Source: Archaeoglobaceae archaeon
GTDB taxonomy: Archaea; Halobacteriota; Archaeoglobi; Archaeoglobales; Archaeoglobaceae
Reading direction: 5' to 3'
Length of the DNA: 52,167 nt
NCBI GenBank assembly: GCA_026988525.1
Contig: JALSLC010000021.1
Location: 1-52,167, forward strand
Made by a program: the position numbers and the translations under genes. Numbering within the stretch: the stretch's first letter is position 1; each line of letters starts with the position of its first letter. Below are positions 42,768 through 52,167 of the stretch, piece after piece. The notes under the pieces are model-generated. The model saw only the letters and a list, made by a program, of their open reading frames with translations, had not been told where the DNA came from and ran no database searches.

Positions 42768-43456
42768 AGTTCTTAGATGTCTGGAAAATATACAAAATCG
42801 GAAGTGTTGAAGTTAAAGCATTGAGGGGCGTCAATCTTAGTATAAACAAAGGGGAGTTTATAGTAGTTCTCGGCCCCTCGGGTAGTGGGAAAACTACGAT
42901 GTTAAATATAGCCGGGGGTATAGATAAACCAACGAAGGGTAAAGTTTTCTTTAAAGATTTAGATCTATCAACTTTTAATGACAAAGAACTAACATTATTC
43001 AGAAGAAAACACATCGGGTTTGTATTTCAATTTTTCAACTTGATTCCAACTTTAACAGCAAGAGAGAATGTACAACTTGCTGCAGAGTTGATTGACAATC
43101 CAAGAGATGTTGATGAAGTGCTTGAAATAGTTGGAATTGCTAAAAGGGCAAATCATTTACCTTTTGAAATGAGTGGCGGAGAGCAACAAAGAGTTGCTAT
43201 AGCAAGGGCTCTGGTAAAAAAACCTGAATTAATACTGGCTGATGAACCAACTGGAAATCTTGACTTTGAAACTGGAAAAAGAGTTCTTAAAGTCATGAGA
43301 GAAATTAATATTGAGGAAAAAACAACATTCCTCATTGTTACACACAACGCAGCTATAGCAAAAATAGCCGATAGAGTTATTCATTTTGGGGATGGTAGGG
43401 TATTAAGGATTGAGGAAGTATCCGAACCCTTAGACCCGGAGGAGTTGAGTTGGTGA
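42755..43456 (+). CDS. LolD/MacB-type ABC transporter ATPase
   Basis: The 233-aa ATPase has Walker A GPSGSGKT (residues 40-47), the signature [15 protein letters not shown] and Walker [13 protein letters not shown]. Its similarity pattern is that of ATPases pairing with FtsX-fold permeases, which perform mechanical work or export rather than bulk uptake. The start ATG overlaps the upstream repeat-protein gene, and its stop overlaps the permease start. Confidence 0.93.
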   Translation: MEILKFLDVWKIYKIGSVEVKALRGVNLSINKGEFIVVLGPSGSGKTTMLNIAGGIDKPTKGKVFFKDLDLSTFNDKELTLFRRKHIGFVFQFFNLIPTLTARENVQLAAELIDNPRDVDEVLEIVGIAKRANHLPFEMSGGEQQRVAIARALVKKPELILADEPTGNLDFETGKRVLKVMREINIEEKTTFLIVTHNAAIAKIADRVIHFGDGRVLRIEEVSEPLDPEELSW

Positions 43457-45714
43457 TGAAGACTTTAACTTTAAAAGTTTTCAAGGATATTAAAGCCAGA
43501 AAATGGCAATTTTTAGCAGTATCTTTTCTTGTTTTTCTTGGAATTTCTCTTTTTAGTGGTTTGTACTCCTCATATCTAAACATAGGCTCAACATATAAAA
43601 AATTTTATACTCAAACTGATTTTGAAGATATAGGTGCAACTTTCAATTTAGCTCCAATAACTGTATTGAATAAGATAAATAGTATATCTGGTGTTAAAGC
43701 TGTTGGAAGGTTAACTGCCTATGCAACAATGGAAATAAATGGAAGGGAAGTACACTTAAAACTGGTATCAATACCAAAGAAAAATTCTATAGTAGATAAA
43801 GTTTACATTGTAAAAGGAAAATATCCAAAAAACAGTGGTGTTCTCGTATTAGATAAGTTTGCTGAACTAAATAAACTCTGCATTGGACAAATAATAAAAA
43901 TCAAAGTTAATGGAAAAATTTATTCTCTTAGAATCTACGGTACAGCGTGCAGTCCAGAATATGTTTTGATAACAGAGGGTTATTTTTCAACTCCAAAGGA
44001 TTTTGGGATTATATTTGTACCTTATCCTACAATGGAAAAAATTACAGGAAAATATGGAAAAATAAATGAAGTTCATGTAAAAGTTTATACTAACAATATT
44101 AATGAAATTTTAAATAAAATAAAAGAAATTTTAAAACCATACGGTATAAAAGATATCTACAAAAAAGAGAATCAGCCCAGTTATAAGCTTTTAAAAATGG
44201 ACTTACACGGTTTTGAGGAGACAGCAATAATGTTTCCGGGTATGCTATTAATAGTAGCAACATTATCTGCATACGTATTACTTTCACGAACTGTTACGGA
44301 GCAGAGAGGAATTATAGCTGTATTAAGAGCAATGGGATATCCAAAAAAAGACGTAATAATTCATTATCTAAGCTACTCTATTTTAATAGGTATTGTGGGT
44401 ACAATTCCCGCGATTGTTGCTGGATACTACATTTCCTCAGTTATGACAAAATCTTACATTGAATACATAAACGTACCCTACTATGTATCAAACATTTACC
44501 CTTCTGTTATGATTATATCCCTTATTGCAGGAATACTAACTCCAGCTATTGCTGGAGGTTTAACAGCAAAAAAAGCTGCTGAAATTGATCCTGCAGTAGC
44601 TATAAGAGGAGTTACAACAGAATGCAAAGTAATTAACTTGGATAGATTTATTTTAAAATTTTCATCTATAACTAAAATGGCTATAAAAAATACTTTTAGA
44701 AATCCAAAAAGATCTATTTATACGTTTTTTGGTGTGGCTATGGCTGTAGTACTCATTGCTACATCCTTGGCTTTACTCGATTCTACTGAAAACATGATAA
44801 ACACTCAATTCAATAAGATACAAACTTTTGATTACGAAGTAAAAACAACAAACATTTCAGCTATAAAGTCTTTGAAGGACGTTAAAGAAGCTTACCCATT
44901 AATTGATACGTGGATAGTTTTCAACAGAAATGACATATCCAAAAAAAGCACACTCATAGGTTTGACTAATCAAAATCTCTATAGAATTTATGATATAAAT
45001 GGTAAAAGGTACTTCCCACCACCAAAAGGGTTGATAATACCTGAATCTCTTGCAAAAAATTTAAGCATATCTAAGGGTGAAACTGTAAAAGTCTTAACTA
45101 AAATAGGGGAAGAACACTTCAAAATTTATGATATTATTCCTCAACCACTCACACCAGTTTGCTATGCAAATTTAAACGAGTTAAAAAAACTTGGATTTAA
45201 GCCAAACTACGTCATAGTTAAAGGCGGAAACGAATTTGAATTAAAGAATTTTGGTCCTGTCATATCGATGAAGAGGGCTAAGAAAAGCGTAGAAGAAATG
45301 ATGAATATGATGTACACATTCTTTTTGTTTTCAGTCTTTTTTGGTGTTTCACTATCTTTTGCAGAAATATTCAATACAACAACTGCAAACGTTTTTGAAA
45401 GGAGAAGAGAGATAGCAACTCTCCTTATGCTTGGATACTCTATTAGAGAAATAACCAGTTCAATATTGATTGAAACTTACATGATAGGTATTCCCGGAAT
45501 TATTGCCGGTTTTCCTATTGCAAAAATCATTCTTCAAATCTTCAAAATGACGTACAAAAACGATATATTCCACATGCCCTTTGTTATGTATCCGGATACT
45601 TACATTATAACGACAATCATTGTAGCAGTAACTTTACTAATATCTCTGATACCAGCTATAAATTATATAAGTAACATGGATATAGCAGAAGTTACAAGAG
45701 AAACTCCAGAATGA
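43456..45714 (+). CDS. FtsX/MacB-family ABC permease
   Basis: The protein is about 752 aa from ATG 43456; TTG 43450 and GTG 43453 are also open. Membrane segments lie near the N-terminus (FLAVSFLVFLGISLFSG), in the middle (MLLIVATLSAYVLLS, SILIGIVGTIPAIVAGYY, IISLIAGILTPAIAGG) and at the end (FFLFSVFFGVSLSF, ITTIIVAVTLLISLIP). Two large soluble domains lie between them. It contains two FtsX-like modules, as in large MacB-group permeases. A GGAGGAG ribosome site (43439-43445) precedes the start. It completes a three-gene unit; cargo is unknown. Confidence 0.88.
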   Translation: MKTLTLKVFKDIKARKWQFLAVSFLVFLGISLFSGLYSSYLNIGSTYKKFYTQTDFEDIGATFNLAPITVLNKINSISGVKAVGRLTAYATMEINGREVHLKLVSIPKKNSIVDKVYIVKGKYPKNSGVLVLDKFAELNKLCIGQIIKIKVNGKIYSLRIYGTACSPEYVLITEGYFSTPKDFGIIFVPYPTMEKITGKYGKINEVHVKVYTNNINEILNKIKEILKPYGIKDIYKKENQPSYKLLKMDLHGFEETAIMFPGMLLIVATLSAYVLLSRTVTEQRGIIAVLRAMGYPKKDVIIHYLSYSILIGIVGTIPAIVAGYYISSVMTKSYIEYINVPYYVSNIYPSVMIISLIAGILTPAIAGGLTAKKAAEIDPAVAIRGVTTECKVINLDRFILKFSSITKMAIKNTFRNPKRSIYTFFGVAMAVVLIATSLALLDSTENMINTQFNKIQTFDYEVKTTNISAIKSLKDVKEAYPLIDTWIVFNRNDISKKSTLIGLTNQNLYRIYDINGKRYFPPPKGLIIPESLAKNLSISKGETVKVLTKIGEEHFKIYDIIPQPLTPVCYANLNELKKLGFKPNYVIVKGGNEFELKNFGPVISMKRAKKSVEEMMNMMYTFFLFSVFFGVSLSFAEIFNTTTANVFERRREIATLLMLGYSIREITSSILIETYMIGIPGIIAGFPIAKIILQIFKMTYKNDIFHMPFVMYPDTYIITTIIVAVTLLISLIPAINYISNMDIAEVTRETPE

Positions 45715-45760
45715 AACTAACCAAAAACTTCATAAATTGAGAATTCGACTAAAAAGTGGA

Positions 45761-45835
45761 GGGCCCGTGGCTCAGCCTGGTTAGAGCGCTCGCCTGATAA
45801 GCGAGAGGTCCGGGGTTCAAACCCCCGCGGGCCCA
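45761..45835 (+). tRNA. tRNA-Ile (GAT anticodon)
   Basis: A 75-nt cloverleaf: acceptor arms GGGCCCG/CGGGCCC and anticodon stem CTCGC/GCGAG around loop CTGATAA with anticodon GAT. The T-arm is CGGGG-TTCAAAC-CCCCG and the discriminator base is A at 45835. No CCA is encoded and no intron interrupts the anticodon loop. Its G/C content contrasts with the surroundings, as expected for a thermophile. Confidence 0.95.
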
Positions 45836-45856
45836 CTTTTCTTGAGGTGTATTTGA

Positions 45857-46336
45857 ATGAAAGTCTGCATTATAGGAATTGGAAACGTCTTAATGAGCGA
45901 TGAAGGTATAGGGATTAGAGTTGCTGAAAAAATTGCAAAAATAAAAGAAGAATTAGAAAACCTGTTTGATGTTAAATTAGAGGTTTACGATGGTGGTAAC
46001 TTGAATTTTCAATTATTGGAGTATATGGACGGTGCAGATATTGTAATTTTTGTTGATGCCGTAGATTTTGATGGAAATGCAGGAGAAGTTAGAATATTTG
46101 AAGTATCCAAGATAGAGGGGCCAGAATTTTTTGGTATTCATGATCTCGATTATACAAAAGTTATAAGCGTAGCTAAAACTTGTGGTATCAAAGTTCCAGA
46201 AAAAATTTATGTTGTAGGAATTAAACCAGAAAAAGTAAAAGAAGGATTAGAATTATCAGAAAAAGTGTCTGAAAGCGTAGATAAGGCAATTAAATTAATT
46301 TTTGATTTTATAAAAAAAATTAATCAAGAAAGTTGA
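45857..46336 (+). CDS. hydrogenase maturation protease (HycI/HyaD family)
   Basis: The 159-aa endopeptidase trims the C-terminus of a NiFe-hydrogenase large subunit after metal insertion. The N-terminal GIGNVLMSDEGIGIRVAE has the metal-binding glutamate/aspartate region, the second acidic ligand is in VDAVDFDG, and the histidine is in FFGIHDLD. ATG 45857 follows GAGGTG after the tRNA-Ile gene. Its target hydrogenase is not in the window. It complements the hypABCD cassette. Confidence 0.9.
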   Translation: MKVCIIGIGNVLMSDEGIGIRVAEKIAKIKEELENLFDVKLEVYDGGNLNFQLLEYMDGADIVIFVDAVDFDGNAGEVRIFEVSKIEGPEFFGIHDLDYTKVISVAKTCGIKVPEKIYVVGIKPEKVKEGLELSEKVSESVDKAIKLIFDFIKKINQES

Positions 46337-46395
46337 AGAGATATCCACGTCAAAGCATATAAAACTACGGCTATTCCAAATAATAAGTCTGCCAT
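46324..46395 (-). CDS. candidate 23-aa membrane miniprotein
   Basis: A complete frame begins ATG at 46395 and stops at 46324. The product starts MADLLFGIAVVLYALTW and is one hydrophobic helix. A TATA-like AAATTTAAG (about 46421-46429, minus strand) is centred ~27-30 nt upstream, the usual distance for a leaderless transcript here. The 3' end overlaps the convergent hydrogenase-protease gene by 13 nt. I recognise no family; it could be a small subunit of a membrane complex. Confidence 0.4.
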   Translation of the reverse strand: MADLLFGIAVVLYALTWISLQLS

Positions 46396-46562
46396 AATTG
46401 GGCTTTTGTATTAAGTAAACTTAAATTTATTGCTTAAAACATAGTAACAAAATTTACCAAATAGTTGTTATATATGATCTTAAGTTAATTTAAGTATAAA
46501 AAATATTTTTGACGTTATATGCATAAGTTAAGCTAATATATCCCTTTAATGCTATACTTGCC

Positions 46563-46703
46563 ATGCCAGTTTATATCTGTGCTATATGTGGTTCCGAAGT
46601 GGATATTGAGCCGGGTGAAAGAGTTCAATGTACAAAGTGTGGTAGTAGAATTCTCCTAAAACCAAGACCTCCTGCTATGAAAAAGAAAGTAAAGGCGATT
46701 TAG
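46563..46703 (+). CDS. rpoP: RNA polymerase subunit P (Rpb12/Rpo12)
   Basis: A 46-aa zinc-ribbon protein: YICAICGSEV (CxxC at residues 6 and 9) and VQCTKCGSRILLKPRPP (CxxC at 23 and 26). This is the exact layout of archaeal Rpo12, which joins the Rpo3/10/11 platform. A TATA-like TAATATAT at 46534-46541 predicts a transcript start at the ATG, hence leaderless. The cbi/cfb amidase gene starts 1 nt after its stop. Confidence 0.92.
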   Translation: MPVYICAICGSEVDIEPGERVQCTKCGSRILLKPRPPAMKKKVKAI

Positions 46704-46704
46704 G

Positions 46705-49636
<2,932 letters not shown>

Positions 49637-49777
49637 GTAACCACCGAGGAATTATGAAAAATTATGGGTTTTTAAATTTTTTTCATTAACTACTATTATT
49701 CCTTCATAAATTTTCACAAAAAGTAGGAGTTACCTAAAAGTAATAAATAGCAAAATAGTTTTAAAAACTACAAAGGT

Positions 49778-49793
49778 CTCTCATTTGTGAGAG
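49778..49793. promoter_or_regulatory. 6-bp-arm inverted repeat spanning the nadM start codon
   Basis: CTCTCA-TTTG-TGAGAG surrounds the GTG start at 49787. A TATA-like TTTTAAAAAC near 49760 would put the transcription start at about 49787. If so, most of the repeat would act as DNA, as an operator, rather than as an RNA hairpin. Confidence 0.35.
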
Positions 49794-50329
49794 CTTTCTT
49801 CATAGGTAGATTTCAACCGTGTCACAACGGACATATAGAAGTAGTTAGAGAGATTCTAAAGGAAGTAGATGAACTAATAATAGGAATAGGTAGTGCTCAG
49901 GAAAGTCATACCTTAGAAAATCCGTTTACAGCTGGTGAAAGGATACTTATGGTATCTAAAGCAATAGACGAACTAATGGTTAAAATGGTAGGAAATAAAG
50001 AAATTTTAACGCCGAAAAAAGTTTATATAATACCACTTGAGGATATATATAGAAATTCACTTTGGGTGAGTCATGTAGTCTCTATGGTACCTCCATTCAA
50101 CATTGTTTACTCAAACAACCCACTTGTAATAAGATTGTTTAAAGAAGCTGGTATAAGGGTGAAAAGTACGAAGTTCTATAGAAGAGTGGATTATCAGGGT
50201 ACTGAAATAAGGAAAAAAATGATTGAGGGCGAAGAATGGAAGAAATTTGTACCAAAGTGTGTTGCAAAAATAATAGAAGAGATAAACGGTGTAGAAAGAA
50301 TAAGAGAAATAGCAAATAAAGATGTATGA
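49787..50329 (+). CDS. nadM: nicotinamide-nucleotide adenylyltransferase, archaeal
   Basis: The 180-aa enzyme makes NAD+ from NMN and ATP. The nucleotidyl-transfer motif GRFQPCHNGH is at residues 7-16 (H13 and H16), and FTAGERI and GTEIRKKM complete the site. GTG 49787 is the start. It overlaps ogt by 8 nt, so the two are co-translated. Confidence 0.94.
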   Translation: MRAFFIGRFQPCHNGHIEVVREILKEVDELIIGIGSAQESHTLENPFTAGERILMVSKAIDELMVKMVGNKEILTPKKVYIIPLEDIYRNSLWVSHVVSMVPPFNIVYSNNPLVIRLFKEAGIRVKSTKFYRRVDYQGTEIRKKMIEGEEWKKFVPKCVAKIIEEINGVERIREIANKDV

Positions 50330-50777
50330 GGAATTTACTGTAAAATGGATATACCCTCTCAAAGTAGTTTTACGCGATGAAAAAATAATTAAGACTGAAT
50401 TTTTGAGAGAATACACCATAGGCTATAGAGCGAATGTTTCAGAATTTTCTTTAAGGTTGAAAAAAGATTTAGAATTGTACTTTTCAGGTAAAAAAATAGA
50501 TTTTTCAAATTATGAGGTAGAAATAAAAAGACCTTTCTTATCCAAGGTTTTGAAAAAAGTTAGAGAAATTGAATACGGAAAAACAACAACTTACAGCGAA
50601 ATTGCAAAGGAATTAAAAACTTCACCAAGAGCCGTAGGTCAAGCCTTAAAAGCAAATCCAGCTCCAGTAATAATACCTTGCCATAGAGTAGTTTCAAAAA
50701 ATGGAATTGGCGGTTTTAGTCAGGGTTTAGACATAAAATTCGAATTGCTTAAATTAGAAAAGTCGAAACTGAAATAA
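50322..50777 (+). CDS. ogt: methylated-DNA-protein cysteine methyltransferase
   Basis: The 151-aa suicide repair protein removes O6-alkyl groups from guanine. The acceptor cysteine is C120 in VIIPCHRVV; the helix-turn-helix recognition helix reads SPRAVGQALKANP. Its start overlaps nadM, and its 3' 58 nt lie antisense to the anchored protein gene. Confidence 0.94.
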   Translation: MYEEFTVKWIYPLKVVLRDEKIIKTEFLREYTIGYRANVSEFSLRLKKDLELYFSGKKIDFSNYEVEIKRPFLSKVLKKVREIEYGKTTTYSEIAKELKTSPRAVGQALKANPAPVIIPCHRVVSKNGIGGFSQGLDIKFELLKLEKSKLK

Positions 50778-51358
50778 AGAACTTTTTTAGTTAAATAGTG
50801 AATTGCCATTTTAGGATTTCTAACATTCTCAAACTTCTTCCAACTGCCATCGTAAGCAATTACTTCAAATTTTTTATCTACTTTTTTTACAATTACTACC
50901 AAGGGTTTGTTTGCATAAGGACAGTAATTTTTATTTAATACATATATATAAACTGCCCTTTCTAAATTTTCGTTTCCAATATTAAGTTTTTTAAGATAAG
51001 CGTACATATTGTTTCCAGATAAAACATCTTTTACAAGCTTTTTAACCGAAGATTCATTGCCTATTACAATAAATCCATTGAATAGAGCTTCAGTCCTATC
51101 ATTTAACTTAAAAATTTTTACGCCCATATAATTTTCTTCCTTTCCAATAGGTATTTTATAATTAGGTACAATATAAACTTTGTCTTTACCATAAATTACT
51201 AAAGCATGATTATTTTCTAAAAGAAAGCTATCTGCTTTACTGTCAGCTATTTTCAAAAAGTCAATAGTATTTTCTGATGAACACAGAGTTGCTACACTAA
51301 AACTTAAGTATGTCAGCGTAATTAGTATGATAAGTATAATTACAGAAGATACTCTCAT
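50720..51358 (-). CDS. secreted or membrane-anchored protein, unrecognised
   Basis: The protein is about 212 aa from ATG 51358 (MRVSSVIILII). An N-terminal hydrophobic helix works as signal or anchor, followed by a soluble Lys-rich domain with two cysteines outside the signal region. A TATA-like TTTATATAG on the minus strand (about 51380-51389) places the transcript start at this ATG, against the alternatives at 51364 and 51376. I recognise no family. The overlap with ogt of 58 nt is unusually long. Confidence 0.7.
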   Translation of the reverse strand: MRVSSVIILIILITLTYLSFSVATLCSSENTIDFLKIADSKADSFLLENNHALVIYGKDKVYIVPNYKIPIGKEENYMGVKIFKLNDRTEALFNGFIVIGNESSVKKLVKDVLSGNNMYAYLKKLNIGNENLERAVYIYVLNKNYCPYANKPLVVIVKKVDKKFEVIAYDGSWKKFENVRNPKMAIHYLTKKVLYFSFDFSNLSNSNFMSKP

Positions 51359-51449
51359 AATCATGAGTATTACCAACTACTATATAAACTTATAGGTGTA
51401 GATAAGGATTAGGGTCTTCTTTTTAACCCCACTACAATAATAATTCAAC

Positions 51450-52167
51450 AGACCTCAGAGTTTAGAAATTCAAGACTTTGAAGAAAACGGTTAAAAACTT
51501 GAGAAGGATGGAATAAAAGAATCTCTGGCAAGAAATGGAGTAACTCCGGTCGACAAAACAGTTGTTATGCTGAAAATCCTGATAGCATCTCTATTTTTTA
51601 GACTGGAACTTTCTTACTTCGTTGAAGAGCTTAAAAAGAGAAAAAAGCACAGAAAACTTCTGAATGTATCTGAAGTACCAGATATTAAAGAACTGTATGA
51701 TTTCTTGGCAAAATTCAAAGAAAAGCAATTTAGAAAAGCAATGGAGCAGACTATCAACTCTTTATTTGGCAAGACTGGTAGAAGATGCTTTAAGATCGTA
51801 GTGGATACTTCAGGAATAGATTTAGATTTGAACAAGCAGAAGCACAGGAAATCAAACGAGGAGCTGGAAGATAAGGAATATAAGTGGAGATTTGATGGCA
51901 ATGAATTCTTTATAAATTAGCTTTTGTAATGGACTATAAGACTAAAAGACCTCTTCTATTTTTAATCTTTCCTGCTTGAAAACCTAAAAAAGAAAAGGTT
52001 TTCTCAAGTCAGAAACTATTATAATGGCCGATAAGGGATTCTGCTCATATTACAACTACAGCATAGCTTTAAAGAAGTATAAAAAGAAGAACATAAGCAA
52101 GCTTTTAAACATGATCTCAACTCTTCTAAGCTGTTTTCTGAAGAATAATATGAAAGAACTGTTGTTC
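51450..52167 (+). pseudogene. decayed IS4-like transposase, cut by the window end
   Basis: The first frame (from about 51450) gives LEIQDFEENG, a stop, then KTVVMLKILIASLFFRLE and VVDTSGIDLDLN, the first catalytic Asp region of a DDE transposase. It breaks at 51920; another frame continues LAFVMDYKTKRPLLFLIF, and a third gives MADKGFCSYYNY, the second Asp region (usually ADKGY). Several stops and frameshifts show it is inactive. I see no inverted terminal repeat at its left edge. Confidence 0.75.

Noticed and set aside
45761-45835. tRNA-Ile as an integration site
   Set aside because: No integrase gene and no repeated 3' tRNA fragment found in the window.

Overview
The window is archaeal DNA, visibly AT-rich, most likely from a thermophilic euryarchaeon. 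Archaeal-only proteins run throughout: PriS primase, GINS, PCNA, Hel308, TBP, aIF5B, archaeal MetK, eL42/eS27/eL24/eS28/eL8, RpoP, SecE-Spt5-uL11, TrmY, RibL and NadM. Many start codons lie about 26-27 nt downstream of an archaeal TATA box, which implies leaderless transcripts. The canonical seryl-tRNA synthetase, the MoeA-PBP fusion and a CRISPR repeat resembling (from memory) those of Archaeoglobus suggest an Archaeoglobales-like lineage. That placement is inference. No methanogenesis core genes are present.

Layout: 1-2834 holds a candidate small membrane protein, RibL, a class-V aminotransferase, a 471-nt gene-free AT-rich stretch and an AceTr-family acetate transporter. 2901-6186 is an information-processing run (priS, gins51, eL42, eS27) ending in metK. 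6172-10934 (minus) carries DNA ligase, aIF5B, NDK, eL24, eS28 and eL8. 11124-15949 holds Hel308, an unrecognised helical protein and an SftH/MrfA-type helicase. 15982-20087 has leuD, nikR and two tandem moeA paralogues sharing a 271-bp identical tract. 20172-23617 is a CoA-disulfide reductase/rhodanese, malate dehydrogenase and DUF1152 operon. 23621-27683 carries a DUF2202 lipoprotein, a TatD-like hydrolase, OsmC, PCNA and dihydroorotase. 27768-32367 runs ftsZ, secE, spt5, uL11, a thioredoxin-HEAT protein, a DtxR-type regulator and endonuclease V.

32368-33184 is a decayed region with one orphan CRISPR repeat and a broken antitoxin/PIN-toxin remnant. Then come a type IV pilus/archaellum-type ATPase without its membrane partner, TBP, and a thioredoxin with an HTH regulator. 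The minus-strand hypABCD cassette (36216-38532) makes NiFe-hydrogenase cofactor components. Its upstream spacer holds striking palindromes and faces a CBS-domain gene. 38723-45714 continues with a zinc-ribbon protein, TrmY, SerRS and a COG1361/MacB-like ABC export cluster. tRNA-Ile(GAT), a hydrogenase maturation protease, a 23-codon membrane ORF, rpoP, a CbiA/CfbB amidase, glnK-amtB, nadM, ogt and an anchored secreted protein follow. The right end is a decayed transposase cut by the window edge.

Themes: nickel and hydrogenase maturation (hypABCD, protease, NikR), molybdopterin cofactor maturation, thiol redox control (CoA-disulfide reductase, thioredoxins, OsmC) and very tight packing, with convergent genes often overlapping at their 3' ends. 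The best leads are the operator-like palindromes at hypA/CBS, the gene-conversion tract in moeA, the orphan CRISPR repeat, the two tiny membrane ORFs and the Hel308/SftH helicase island.
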